Source: Pseudomonas putida
GTDB lineage: Bacteria; Pseudomonadota; Gammaproteobacteria; Pseudomonadales; Pseudomonadaceae
DNA length: 64,000 nt
Assembly (NCBI RefSeq): GCF_026625125.1
Contig: NZ_CP113097.1
Coordinates: forward strand, 1,116,001-1,180,000
Direction of reading: 5' to 3'
Shown here: one piece after another, positions 35,768 through 44,480 of the stretch
Numbering within the stretch: the first letter of the stretch is position 1
Layout: the number at the start of each line of letters is the position of its first letter
Made by a program: the position numbers and the translations under genes
Notes under the pieces: model-generated
What the model saw: the letters and a program-made list of their open reading frames with translations, nothing else
Told to the model about the DNA's origin: nothing
The model's database searches: none

Positions 35768-36133
35768 TCAGCTGATGCGGTGGGCGTTGGTGCGGTCGAA
35801 GCCGTCTTCGGCGAAGCGTTGTGCGCCAGTGCGGTCGAAGCCATCTTCGGCGAAGCGTTGAGCGCCAGTGCGGTCGAAGCCGTCTTCGGCGAAGCGTTGT
35901 GCGCCAGTGCGGTCGAAGCCATCTTCGGCGAAGCGTTGAGCACCGGTACGGTCGAAGCCGTCTTCGGCGAAGCGCTGTGCACCGGTACGGTCGAAACCGT
36001 CTTCAGCGTAAGTGGCCGCTTGGCTGTGGGCCGCTGCGAAGCTGTGGCCGTTGGTGCGATCGAATCCATCTTCGGCAAAGGCGCCAGTGGCGAAAACCGA
36101 GAAGGCCAGGGTAAGGATCAGTTTGTTTTTCAT
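35768..36133 (-). CDS. Secreted protein with seven AEDGFDRT repeats
   Basis: A 121-residue precursor: Sec signal peptide MKNKLILTLAFSVFATGAFA (cut after AFA, residue 20), then seven copies of AEDGFDRT, the last six at a strict 13-residue spacing with linker GAQRF. The mature part is almost entirely repeat, hydrophilic and cysteine-free. GGAG lies 9 bases before the ATG. I know related short Pseudomonas exported proteins with [VA]AEGGxDR-type repeats but no established function. The acidic D/E positions could bind Ca2+ or the repeats could be adhesive; both are guesses. Monocistronic, with its own promoter region and terminator. Confidence 0.85.
   Translation of the reverse strand: MKNKLILTLAFSVFATGAFAEDGFDRTNGHSFAAAHSQAATYAEDGFDRTGAQRFAEDGFDRTGAQRFAEDGFDRTGAQRFAEDGFDRTGAQRFAEDGFDRTGAQRFAEDGFDRTNAHRIS
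35789..36007 (-). repeat. 39-bp in-frame coding tandem repeats
   Basis: Consecutive near-identical 39-bp units (GTCTTCGGCGAAGCG core on the plus strand) encode the 13-residue repeats. Copies differ mostly at silent positions, so the array is being held in frame and the peptide, not only the DNA, is conserved. Confidence 0.88.
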
Positions 36134-36469
36134 GGTCGTTGCTCCGTTGGGTTCAAGAGGTGTTTCGTTTCTATGGGTTCAATGCTACGCCGATTAATTT
36201 GATTAAAAAGCGCAAAAATCCGCACTAACAGATCGAATTAATAGATGTTTTTGGGCCCGCCAATGGCGAACATCGCACTTGGTGAAGCCACCGGAACGCC
36301 GGTGAGGCAGTTCGCGTGCAATGGGCTTATCAGCGTATGCAGGATGGCGCAGCGGAATTAATGCGGAGTTAAGGCGGGTATTGGGTTGGCTGAAGGGCAG
36401 GTGTCACGGGCGGCAGAACACTCAAGCCCTGCACTCAGCGGCATCACAAATGCGTTTTTGCACAACGAA
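36134..36469. other. Promoter region of the repeat-protein gene, otherwise non-coding
   Basis: A/T-rich near 36190-36250. It contains GCGCAAAAATCCGC (36210-36223), which read on the minus strand is GCGGATTTTTGCGC, closely related to the enhancer-like element at 38071-38088. No GG-N10-GC sigma-54 promoter was found here. No gene seen. Confidence 0.45.
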
Positions 36470-36503
36470 AAAAGGGGCGCCCAGTTACTTGGGCGCCCCT
36501 TTT
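36470..36503. terminator. Strong bidirectional terminator
   Basis: AAAAGGGGCGCCC-AGTTACTT-GGGCGCCCCTTTT: a 9-bp GC stem extended by A:T pairs, with T-runs on both strands, 19 bases after the transporter stop. Confidence 0.85.
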
Positions 36504-36521
36504 CAAACCGCAGGATCACGG

Positions 36522-37841
36522 TCAGTCAGTAGTAATCCGCGAATGCTGCTTGGTGTCCTTCATGGTTGCGTACACCAACAACGAACAAGCGATGCACGCT
36601 GTGACGTACCAGTAGAAACCGCTCTCCATCCCGGCGCTCTTGAACCACAGGGCTACGTATTCTGCGGTGCCGCCGAAGATCGAGACGGTCAGGGCGTAAG
36701 GCAGACCGACGCCCAGCGCGCGAATCTCGGTCGGGAACAGTTCCGCCTTGACCACGGCGTTGATCGAGGTGTAACCGCTGACGATGATCAACGCGGCCAT
36801 GATCAGGAAGAACGCACCCCACCAGGTCTGGATGGTGTGCAGGGTGCTGAGGATCGGCACGGTGAACAGGGTGCCCAGCACGCCAAAGGCAATCAGGATC
36901 GGGCGACGGCCGATCTTGTCGGACAGGCCGCCAATGATTGGCTGGAGGCACATGAACAGGAACAGCGTGGCCGCCGAGATGGTGGTCGAATCACTGATGC
37001 TCATGCCGACGGTGTTGACCAGGTACTTCTGCATGTAGGTGGTGTAGGTATAGAAGGCCAAGGTGCCGCCCATGGTCAGGCCGACCACGGTCATCAGTTC
37101 CTTGGGGTGGCGCATCAGGGTGCGCATCAGGCTTTCCTTGGCCTTTTCCTTCTTGGTGAACGAGGCGGTTTCTTCCATGCCACGGCGCAGATACAGCGCG
37201 ACCACCGCGCACAGTGCGCCAATCACGAACGGCACGCGCCAGCCCCAGGCATACAGTTGCTCGGTGGTCAGCGTCTGCTGCAGAACGATCAGTACCGCCA
37301 GGGCGATGAGCTGGCCGGAAATCAGGGTGACGTACTGGAAGCTGGAGAAGAAACCACGGCGGTCCTTGCTGGCCATTTCGCTGAGGTAGGTCGCCGAGGT
37401 GCCGTATTCACCACCCACCGACAGGCCCTGCAGCAAGCGGGCGATGACCAGCAGGACGGGGGCGGCGACGCCGATGGTTTCGTAACCCGGCGTCAGGGCG
37501 ATAACCAGGGAGCCGGCGCACATCAGCAGCACAGACGCCATCAACGCAGCCTTGCGCCCTTTGCGGTCGGCGTAAAGGCCCATCAGCCAGCCACCGATCG
37601 GGCGCATGAGGAAGCCCACGGCGAAGATCGCGGCGGTGTTGAGCAGTTGTGCGGTGGAGTCGCCGGCAGGGAAGAAGGCCTTGGCGAAATACAGCGAGAA
37701 TGCTGCGTAGACGTACCAGTCGTACCATTCGACCATGTTGCCGATGGAGCCGCTGAAGATCGACTTGAGGCGGCTGGCGGTGGTTCTTTCTGCGGCGGGC
37801 GCGACAGCTGCCCCGGTTGGCAGGGAGGTGGCGTTATCCAT
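36522..37841 (-). CDS. MHS-family C5-dicarboxylate (alpha-ketoglutarate) transporter
   Basis: A 439-residue, twelve-helix MFS symporter with the family signature GSIGNMVEWYDWYVYAAFSL, GLYADRKGRKAALM and [17 protein letters not shown]. It resembles PcaT in this window and E. coli KgtP. Gene order beside an NtrC-type two-component system matches the alpha-ketoglutarate transporter controlled by MifSR in pseudomonads; substrate inferred from that. The ATG at 37841 follows AGAAGG by about 8 bases; a longer frame upstream would run through the sigma-54 promoter. An AAAAACAA CA motif at 37858-37865 lies next to the ribosome-binding site. Confidence 0.87.
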   Translation of the reverse strand: MDNATSLPTGAAVAPAAERTTASRLKSIFSGSIGNMVEWYDWYVYAAFSLYFAKAFFPAGDSTAQLLNTAAIFAVGFLMRPIGGWLMGLYADRKGRKAALMASVLLMCAGSLVIALTPGYETIGVAAPVLLVIARLLQGLSVGGEYGTSATYLSEMASKDRRGFFSSFQYVTLISGQLIALAVLIVLQQTLTTEQLYAWGWRVPFVIGALCAVVALYLRRGMEETASFTKKEKAKESLMRTLMRHPKELMTVVGLTMGGTLAFYTYTTYMQKYLVNTVGMSISDSTTISAATLFLFMCLQPIIGGLSDKIGRRPILIAFGVLGTLFTVPILSTLHTIQTWWGAFFLIMAALIIVSGYTSINAVVKAELFPTEIRALGVGLPYALTVSIFGGTAEYVALWFKSAGMESGFYWYVTACIACSLLVYATMKDTKQHSRITTD

Positions 37842-37857
37842 CAGGGATACCTTCTCG

Positions 37858-37865
37858 TTGTTTTT
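37858..37865 (-). promoter_or_regulatory. CA motif (Hfq/Crc-type) beside the transporter ribosome-binding site
   Basis: Minus-strand AAAAACAACGAGAAGG: an AANAANAA motif directly before the ribosome-binding site. Confidence 0.55.
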
Positions 37866-37898
37866 GTGGAGCGCGCCGAAGCGCAGCTTGCCAGCGAG

Positions 37899-37918
37899 AT
37901 TGCAGAAGGTGTGCCAAA
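37899..37918 (-). promoter_or_regulatory. Sigma-54 promoter of the dicarboxylate transporter
   Basis: Read on the minus strand: TTTGGCACACCTTCTGCAAT. GG and GC are separated by exactly 10 bases, with a full TGGCAC -24 element and TGCA -12 element, 60 bases before the transporter ATG. Confidence 0.88.
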
Positions 37919-38070
37919 CGGGTGCGTGGTGATTCATTTGAGGGCGCGTCGCGCCGTTGGTGGGCGTGCCGGGGCCACGGGAGGCGCGCTGCTGCTGGCC
38001 CGTCGCGGTTGCATCGGCGCGAGCTCGCAGGTGAGGAACTGCAGGGCAGGCCTATGAAAATACGTAGCAG

Positions 38071-38117
38071 TAAGCGGATTTTTGCTTATTGAGGTAAGCC
38101 TATAGGCGGATTTCCGC
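38071..38117. promoter_or_regulatory. Two enhancer-like (UAS) dyads for an NtrC-type activator
   Basis: TAAGC-GGATTTTT-GCTTA at 38071-38088 and the dyad GCGGA-TT-TCCGC at 38106-38117 lie about 170-200 bases upstream of the sigma-54 promoter, two or three helical turns apart, the expected place for binding by the adjacent response regulator. The second overlaps the last codons of that regulator gene. Confidence 0.7.
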
Positions 38118-39452
38118 TCATTCCTTTGCGATGAAATCCTCGCGTACCAGCCCATGGCGCTGCATTTTTTCGTTGAGGGTGCGCCTGGGCAGTTGCAGGT
38201 CGTGCATCACCCCTTTGATTTCGCCCTTGTGCAAGCGCAGTGCCGCGCGCAGGCATTGCGCCTCGAACGCTTCCGTCTGCGCTGCCAGGGAATGGCCTGC
38301 AGGCAAGCTGTCCAGGCTCGGCGAACCCAAACCCAGGGCGTGGCGTTCGGCGGCATTGGCCAGTTCCCGCACGTTGCCCGGCCAGTCATGGGACAGCAGC
38401 TGCGCCAGTTGCGTACCCGACAGCGGCGGGGCTGAGCGGCCGAGTTTCTGGGCTGCGGCATGGGCGAAATGTTCGAACAACAGCGGGATGTCCTCGCGCC
38501 GCTCGCGCAACGGCGCCAGGCGCAGCTCGGCGACATTCAGCCGGTAGGCCAGGTCTTCGCGAAAACGCCCGGCCCGCGCTTCTTCAAGCAGGTCAGGCTT
38601 GGTTGCGGCGATGATTCGCAGGTCCACACTGATGCTCTGATTGGCCCCCAGCCTTTCCAGCTTCTGCTCCTGGATCACCCGCAGCAGTTTGGCTTGCTGG
38701 GCCAGTGGCATGCTTTCTATTTCATCGAGAAACACCGTGCCGCCGTTGGCATATTCGAGCTTGCCGATGCGCTTGCCCTGGGCGCCGGTAAAGGCACCGC
38801 TTTCGTGGCCGAACAGCTCGGCTTCGAACAGCGACTCAGGAATGGCTGCGCAGTTGAGTGCCACGAAGGGTTTGCCAGCACGCGGGCCGAAGTCGTGCAG
38901 GCAGCGCGCCACGCGCTCCTTGCCACTGCCGGTTTCGCCGCGGATGAGCACATTGACCGGCAGGCTGGCCAGGTCCAGCACCTGCCGACGCAATTGTTGC
39001 AGGCCTTGGGACATACCCAGAAGCGTGGATTCCAGGCGCGACTTGAGGTCTGCCTGCTCATGCAGGCGGCGGTTCTCCAGCACCAGCTGGCGCTTCTCCA
39101 GCGCGCGGCGCAGGCTACCGAGCAGGTGCTGTGGGGTGAAAGGTTTTTCCAGGAAGTCATAGGCACCGTTGCGCATGGCTTCCACCGCCATCGGCACATC
39201 GCCATGCCCGGTCAGCAGGATGATCGGCAGGTCCGGGTCATCGGCCTGCACGCGCTCGAGCAGCTGCAAGCCACCCATGCCCGGCATGCGCACGTCACTG
39301 ATCACGACCCCTGGAAAATGACGGGGCAACTGAGCCAGGCAGTCCTCGGCGCGGGCGAACAATTGCACGTTGAAACCAGACAGGTTCAACCATTGCTCGA
39401 CGGCGCTTCGAATGCTGGCTTCATCATCGACGACGATCACTGAATTCAACAT
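38118..39452 (-). CDS. mifR: NtrC/DctD-family sigma-54 response regulator (MifR-like)
   Basis: A 444-residue, three-domain regulator: receiver domain with phospho-acceptor Asp53 (VVISDVRMPGMGG), an AAA+ domain with Walker A GETGSGKE, sigma-54-contacting GAFTGA and Walker B GGTVFLDEIESMP, and a Fis-type C-terminal helix-turn-helix (GEIKGVMHDLQLPRRTLNEKM). It should activate the downstream transporter from the enhancer-like dyads. Its start overlaps the sensor-kinase stop by 7 bases. The name follows the P. aeruginosa alpha-ketoglutarate system; DctD is an equally used family name. Confidence 0.88.
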   Translation of the reverse strand: MLNSVIVVDDEASIRSAVEQWLNLSGFNVQLFARAEDCLAQLPRHFPGVVISDVRMPGMGGLQLLERVQADDPDLPIILLTGHGDVPMAVEAMRNGAYDFLEKPFTPQHLLGSLRRALEKRQLVLENRRLHEQADLKSRLESTLLGMSQGLQQLRRQVLDLASLPVNVLIRGETGSGKERVARCLHDFGPRAGKPFVALNCAAIPESLFEAELFGHESGAFTGAQGKRIGKLEYANGGTVFLDEIESMPLAQQAKLLRVIQEQKLERLGANQSISVDLRIIAATKPDLLEEARAGRFREDLAYRLNVAELRLAPLRERREDIPLLFEHFAHAAAQKLGRSAPPLSGTQLAQLLSHDWPGNVRELANAAERHALGLGSPSLDSLPAGHSLAAQTEAFEAQCLRAALRLHKGEIKGVMHDLQLPRRTLNEKMQRHGLVREDFIAKE

Positions 39453-41203
39453 ACAGGCTCCAGGTCGCGGGGCAGAGTTAGGCTCAGGCGCGCACCGCCT
39501 GGCAGGTTTTCGGCCTGCAGTTGGCCGCCGGCCTCATGGATGATGCCATAGGAAATCGCCAGGCCCAGGCCGAGCCCCTCACCCACGGGTTTGGTGGTGA
39601 AGAAGGGGTCGAACACTTTGGCCAGGTCGGGCTCGGCAATCCCGCCGCCAGAGTCGAGCACGCTCAGGCGCCATTGATCGTGCTCGGGCTCGATGCGGAT
39701 TTCCAGGCGTTTGTAACGTTTGTCGGCCATGGCGTCGAGGGCGTTGCGCAGCAGGTTTATCAGCACCTGCTCCAGGCGGATCGCATCACCGCGCACCCAT
39801 GCCGGGCGGGCCAGGTAGAGCGCCACTTCGACCTCGTCGTTACGGATGCGTGTGTCCAGCAGGTGCAAGGCCTGATCGACGACGGTCGCCAGGTCCAGCC
39901 GCTCGCGCAGACCGACCGGGCTGTTACGGGCGAAGGTTTTCAGGTGGCTGGTCAGCGCGGCCATGCGCGTGAGCATCTGCTCCAGCGGCTCCAGCGCCTG
40001 GCGTGCCTCTTCGTAACGGCCGTGATCAAGCAGCAGGCGCAGGGTTTCCAGTTGCATGCGCTGGGTTGTCAGTGGCTGGTTGATCTCGTGGGCCATGGCG
40101 GCTGACATCTGCCCCAGTGCGGCCAGCTTGGCCGACTGCACCAGGCCCTCCTGGGCGGTACGCAGCTCGCGGGTGCGCTCTTCCACCTGGCGCTTGAGCT
40201 CTTCGCGGCTGCGCCGGCGCAAGCGGGCCAGGCGCAGCCGCTGGCTGACCAACAGTGCGGCGAACACCAGGCTCAGCCACGCGGCGGCCGCGCCCAGGGC
40301 TGCGTTACGGCCATCAGCGGCCAGTTGTGGTTTGCGCAACAGGTGCAAGGTCCAGTCTTCACTTTCCAGCGGCAGGCTTTCCCACAGGTACTCGGCCTGC
40401 CCATCAGGCCCCTGCACGCGGCTGAGGGTGCTGTTGCTGGCGAAGCGGGTCAGCACCTGATGCTGCAGCGGTATCAGCGGCTGCTTGTCGTACTGGCGGG
40501 TCTCGGCCAGTTCTGCGCGATCGGGGCCGCTGAGCGGTTGCAGTTCGCGGTAGCGCCAGCCGTCCTGGTTGGCGATGAAGGTGATACCGCGGGCGTCGCT
40601 GACCAGCAGGATGTCGTTGCCCTGGCGCCACTCGCGTTCAAGTTCGGGAAACTCCAGCTTGACCACCATGGCCCCGAGAAAGCGCCCTTGTTCATCGGTG
40701 ACTGCACTGGACAGGAAATACCCCGGCACGCCGCTGGTCACGCCCACGGCATAGAAACGGCCGCTGCCCTGGCTGCGGGTTTGCTTGAAATACGGGCGAA
40801 AGCCGTAGTTGGAGCCTACGTAGGTGGTGGGCAGCCGCCAGTTGCTGGCCGCCACGGCCAGCCCGGTGCTGTCGAGCAGCTCCAGGGTGGAGGAGTTGGC
40901 GGCACCATTGATGCGTTCGAGCTTGCGGTTGAGTGCGTTCTGCAAAGGCTCGCTGATCGGGCCGCGCAGTGCCTGGATCAGTTCAGGGTCCAGTGCCAGC
41001 ACCGCAGGCAGGGCGCGATAGCGTTCGATCAAGGTATGCAGCGAGGTGGCGTACAGCCCCAACTGTTGGCTGGCGCGGCGGGCATCCTCCTCCATGGCTT
41101 GGCGCTTGGCCTGTTGCATGGCCCAGCTGGCACTGAGCGCAGTGCCGGCCAGGATCAGCAGGGTGATCAGCCCCAAACGCAGGGCGCGAAAGGAAAATGG
41201 CAT
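39446..41203 (-). CDS. mifS: DctB-like sensor histidine kinase (MifS-like)
   Basis: A 585-residue membrane kinase: TM1 about residues 10-29, a periplasmic double-PDC sensor domain (SNYGFRPYFKQT ... GVPGYFLSSAVTD), TM2 about 301-320, a coiled-coil linker, HisKA with His372 in MAHEINQPL, and an ATPase domain (NLLRNALDAM, DSGGGI, FDPFFTTKPVGEGLGLGL). PDC domains of DctB type bind C4/C5 dicarboxylates, which suits the transporter target. Translationally coupled to the regulator gene. The ATG at 41203 gives a conventional short cytoplasmic N-terminus. Confidence 0.88.
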   Translation of the reverse strand: MPFSFRALRLGLITLLILAGTALSASWAMQQAKRQAMEEDARRASQQLGLYATSLHTLIERYRALPAVLALDPELIQALRGPISEPLQNALNRKLERINGAANSSTLELLDSTGLAVAASNWRLPTTYVGSNYGFRPYFKQTRSQGSGRFYAVGVTSGVPGYFLSSAVTDEQGRFLGAMVVKLEFPELEREWRQGNDILLVSDARGITFIANQDGWRYRELQPLSGPDRAELAETRQYDKQPLIPLQHQVLTRFASNSTLSRVQGPDGQAEYLWESLPLESEDWTLHLLRKPQLAADGRNAALGAAAAWLSLVFAALLVSQRLRLARLRRRSREELKRQVEERTRELRTAQEGLVQSAKLAALGQMSAAMAHEINQPLTTQRMQLETLRLLLDHGRYEEARQALEPLEQMLTRMAALTSHLKTFARNSPVGLRERLDLATVVDQALHLLDTRIRNDEVEVALYLARPAWVRGDAIRLEQVLINLLRNALDAMADKRYKRLEIRIEPEHDQWRLSVLDSGGGIAEPDLAKVFDPFFTTKPVGEGLGLGLAISYGIIHEAGGQLQAENLPGGARLSLTLPRDLEPVC

Positions 41204-41232
41204 GGGGCAGGTCCGGATGATGGGGTTGTCCG

Positions 41233-41270
41233 TACCGTCCTGTCGCCGTCAAGCCAGCGAGAGGACGGTA
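41233..41270 (-). terminator. Hairpin between bglX and the sensor-kinase gene
   Basis: 9-bp arms TACCGTCCT / AGGACGGTA with a 20-base loop, 16 bases after the bglX stop; no T-run. It may separate bglX transcription from the two-component genes. Confidence 0.45.
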
Positions 41271-41285
41271 AGGCTTGCAGGGCCG

Positions 41286-43577
41286 TTACAGCAGGTTGAA
41301 GCCCTTTTGTTGCACCGCCTCTGAGTCCAGGCCGACCTGGACATTGAACGCGCCAGGCTCAGCGACCCGCTGCAGCTGCCCATTGAAGAACTTCAGGTCT
41401 TCTTCGCTGATGCGGAAGGCCAAGGTCCGCGACTCTCCGGCCTTGAGCATGACTTTCTGGAAGTTCTTGAGCTCTTTGACCGGACGGCTCATGGAGGCCG
41501 CGACATCCTGCAGGTACAACTGGACCACGGTCTCGCCATCGACGTTGCCGGTGTTCTTCACCGTCACCTTGGCCTCCAGCGTGTCGCCGCGCTTGAGGTC
41601 CTTGTGCGACAGGTTCAGCCCCGACAGTTCGAAAGTGCTGTAGCTCAAGCCGTAACCGAATGGATACAGCGGGCCGTTTGGCTCTTCGAAGTACTGTGAG
41701 GTGTAGTTGCCCGGCTTGCCTGGGGTGAACGGGCGGCCAATGCGCGTGTGGTTGTAGTACATCGGGATCTGCCCGACCGAACGCGGGAAGGTAATGGCCA
41801 GCTTGCCCGACGGGTTGTAGTCACCGAACAGCACGTCGGCGATGGCATTGCCGCCCTCGGTGCCAGCGAACCAGGTTTCCAGGATGGCATCGGCCTGTTC
41901 GCGTTCCCAGGCGATCGACAGCGGCCGGCCGTTCATCAGCACCAGCACCAGCGGCTTGCCGGTGGCTTTCAGGGCCTTGATCAGCTCGCGCTGGCTGGCC
42001 GGGATCTCCAGGGTGGTGCGGCTGGACGACTCGTGGGACATGCCGCGGGACTCGCCCACCACCGCCACCACCACATCGGATTGTTTCGCTGCCTTGACCG
42101 CTTCATCGATCAGCACTGCGGCCGGGCGCGGATCGTCAACGATTTCCGGGGCATCGAAGTTGAGGAAGTTGAGGTAATCGACGATCGCCTTGTCGCCGGT
42201 AACGTTGGAGCCTTTGGCATAGACCAGCTGGGCCTTGCCCTCGACGGCGCGACGCAGGCCTTCGCGCACGGTGACCGAGTGCATCGGCTTACCGTCGGCA
42301 GCCCAGCTGCCCATCATGTCGATCGGCGCATCGGCCAGCGGGCCGACCAGGGCAATGGTGCCGGTTTTTTTCAGCGGCAGGGTCTGCTTGCGGTTTTCCA
42401 GCAGCACCAGGCTGCGGCGCGCCACGTCGCGCGCGGCCTCACGGTGCAGCCGGTCCTCGCCGTAGTAATCCTTAAGGTCGGTTTCGGCTTTGCCGATACG
42501 CACGTACGGGTCCTTGAACAGGCCCATTTCATACTTGGCGCCCAGTACTTCGCGCACGGCCTGGTCCAGTTCGGCCTGGGTCACCTCGCCTGACTTGAGC
42601 AGCCCTCGCAGCTCTTCGCCGTACAGGGTGTCGTTCATGCTCATGTCGATGCCGGCCTTGATCGCCAGTTTGGCCGCTTCGCGACCATCATGGGCAACGC
42701 CGTGGCGGATCAGCTCCTGGATGGCGCCATGGTCACTGATGGTCACGCCCTTGAAGCCCCACTCCTTGCGCAGCAGGTCGTTCATCAGCCAGGTATTGGA
42801 GGTGGCCGGCACGCCGTTGATCGAGTTCAGCGCCACCATCACCCCGCCGGCACCGGCGTCGAGCGCGGCGCGGTAGGGCGGCAGGTAGTCGTTGTACATC
42901 TTCGGCAGGCTCATATCGACCGTGTTGTAGTCGCGCCCGCCTTCCACCGCGCCATACAAGGCGAAGTGCTTGACGATGGCCATGATGCTGTCGGCGTTGG
43001 CCGGGCTGCTGCCCTGGAACGAGCGGACCATCGCCTGGCCGATCCGCGAGGTCAGGTAGGTGTCTTCACCGAAGCCCTCGCTGGTGCGGCCCCAGCGAGG
43101 GTCGCGGGCGATGTCGACCATGGGCGCAAAGGTCATGTCCAGGGCGTCGGCGGCGGCTTCGATGGCCGAAGTGCGGCCGACCTTGGCGATGGCGTCCATG
43201 TCCCAGGTGGCAGCCAGCCCCAGGCCGATCGGGAAAATGGTGCGCTCGCCGTGGATGGTGTCGTAGGCGAAGAACATCGGAATCTTCAGGCGGCTGCGCA
43301 TGGCGGCGTCCTGCATGGGCCGGTTCTCGGGGGCGGTGCGCGAGTTGAAGGTACCGCCGATACGGCCGGCGGCGATTTCCTCACGGATCTTTTCCCGTGG
43401 CATCTCCGGGCCGATGCTGATCAGGCGCAACTGGCCGATCTTTTCAGCCTCGGTCATCTGGCTGATCAGATGCTCGATGAATGCCTGCTTGTCCTGCAGG
43501 GGCGGGGCGGTGGGGGCGGCAAGGGCCGCCTGACTGGCAAGGCCCAAGGCCAGGCCCAGCAAAGACAGTTTCATCAT
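41286..43577 (-). CDS. bglX: Periplasmic beta-glucosidase BglX (GH3)
   Basis: A 763-residue GH3 enzyme. Signal peptide (MMKLSLLGLALGLASQAALA), N-terminal GH3 barrel with the nucleophile Asp in KGVTISDHGAIQEL, a C-terminal GH3 domain (VVVAVVGESRGMSHE) and a terminal fibronectin III-like domain (VTVKNTGNVDGETVVQLY). It hydrolyses terminal beta-glucosides in the periplasm. Two ATGs in tandem (43577, 43574) are possible; GGAA sits 3-6 bases before them. Length equals that of known Pseudomonas BglX. Confidence 0.93.
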   Translation of the reverse strand: MMKLSLLGLALGLASQAALAAPTAPPLQDKQAFIEHLISQMTEAEKIGQLRLISIGPEMPREKIREEIAAGRIGGTFNSRTAPENRPMQDAAMRSRLKIPMFFAYDTIHGERTIFPIGLGLAATWDMDAIAKVGRTSAIEAAADALDMTFAPMVDIARDPRWGRTSEGFGEDTYLTSRIGQAMVRSFQGSSPANADSIMAIVKHFALYGAVEGGRDYNTVDMSLPKMYNDYLPPYRAALDAGAGGVMVALNSINGVPATSNTWLMNDLLRKEWGFKGVTISDHGAIQELIRHGVAHDGREAAKLAIKAGIDMSMNDTLYGEELRGLLKSGEVTQAELDQAVREVLGAKYEMGLFKDPYVRIGKAETDLKDYYGEDRLHREAARDVARRSLVLLENRKQTLPLKKTGTIALVGPLADAPIDMMGSWAADGKPMHSVTVREGLRRAVEGKAQLVYAKGSNVTGDKAIVDYLNFLNFDAPEIVDDPRPAAVLIDEAVKAAKQSDVVVAVVGESRGMSHESSSRTTLEIPASQRELIKALKATGKPLVLVLMNGRPLSIAWEREQADAILETWFAGTEGGNAIADVLFGDYNPSGKLAITFPRSVGQIPMYYNHTRIGRPFTPGKPGNYTSQYFEEPNGPLYPFGYGLSYSTFELSGLNLSHKDLKRGDTLEAKVTVKNTGNVDGETVVQLYLQDVAASMSRPVKELKNFQKVMLKAGESRTLAFRISEEDLKFFNGQLQRVAEPGAFNVQVGLDSEAVQQKGFNLL

Positions 43578-43763
43578 GAATTCCGTTGTCGAGGCCTGTG
43601 CCGTATCCACAGTGATACGCGCGCGGCAGAAGTTTTCAGGCGGCTATTGTTGTACGATTTACCGGCATTAATTCCAGCGGCGGATTATGCCTGATTATGT
43701 CGCTCGCTGAGGATCGCCCGCGTGCCGGGACAACAACTATAAAAACGATCAGAGACCGAAGGC

Positions 43764-44381
43764 ATGACCCCCCTCGACGAATACCAGCAGCGCCAGATCG
43801 CTGAGGCCATAGCGCGCGTGGAACGGCGCACCGATGCCGAGCTGGTGACCGTGCTGGCCCGACGCGCAGATGATTACCCCTATCTTCCACTGTTTTGGGC
43901 CGCCGTGCTGGCGCTGGCGGGGCCTGGCCTGCTGCAGCTGGTGCTGGGCTGGCCGGTTGGGCACGCGCTGCTGGTGGCCAACCTGCTGCTGTTCATTGGC
44001 CTGTGCGCGCTGCTGCGCATCCCACGCCTGAACGCCTGGTTGGTCCCCCCTGCGCTGCGCCGCTGGCGGGCATCGCGCCTGGCCCGGCAACAGTTTCGCG
44101 AGCAGAGACTGCATTGCACGGCCAAGGGGGCCGGGGTGCTGATCTTCGTGGCCGAAGCTGAGCTGCACGTGGAGATTCTGGTCGATCAAGGTATCGATCG
44201 GCACCTCGATGCCCATGCGCGTGCGGTGATCGGTGCCCGCTTTGCCGAGCAGGTGCGCCAGGGCCACACCCTTCAGGGCTTCATCGAGTGCATCGAGGCT
44301 TGCGGTGAGCGGCTGTGCGAGCACGTGCCACGCACCCACGCAGGCAACGAGCTGCCGAACCGCCTGGTGATTCTGGAGTGA
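43764..44381 (+). CDS. TPM-domain membrane protein
   Basis: A 205-residue protein: a short N-terminal helix (IAEAIARVERRTDAELVTVL) starting a TPM/YgcG-type domain, two predicted membrane segments (LFWAAVLALAGPGLLQLVL and ALLVANLLLFIGLCALLRI), then the rest of the TPM domain with GAGVLIFVAEAELHVEILVDQGI (quoted as GAGVLIFVAE and ILVDQGID). TPM proteins are membrane-associated; phosphatase or chaperone roles have been proposed. The usual LemA and larger TPM partner genes are not next to it here. Function unknown. Confidence 0.82.
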   Translation: MTPLDEYQQRQIAEAIARVERRTDAELVTVLARRADDYPYLPLFWAAVLALAGPGLLQLVLGWPVGHALLVANLLLFIGLCALLRIPRLNAWLVPPALRRWRASRLARQQFREQRLHCTAKGAGVLIFVAEAELHVEILVDQGIDRHLDAHARAVIGARFAEQVRQGHTLQGFIECIEACGERLCEHVPRTHAGNELPNRLVILE

Positions 44382-44480
44382 ACCACGCCCATCGCGAAAA
44401 CCTTCGCCTGAGCCGGGCATCAACGTAGAATGCGCGGCATTGTGCAACGCACTCACCGCTATCCGAGGCACCTGTTTTCC

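Noticed and set aside
35771..36007. Possible CRISPR-like array
   Set aside because: The units are contiguous 39-bp in-frame coding repeats with no spacers, and encode a periodic peptide behind a signal sequence.
36321..38057. A 578-codon plus-strand open frame
   Set aside because: Antisense to the C5-dicarboxylate transporter and crossing its strong terminator and sigma-54 promoter; no ribosome-binding site or domain.
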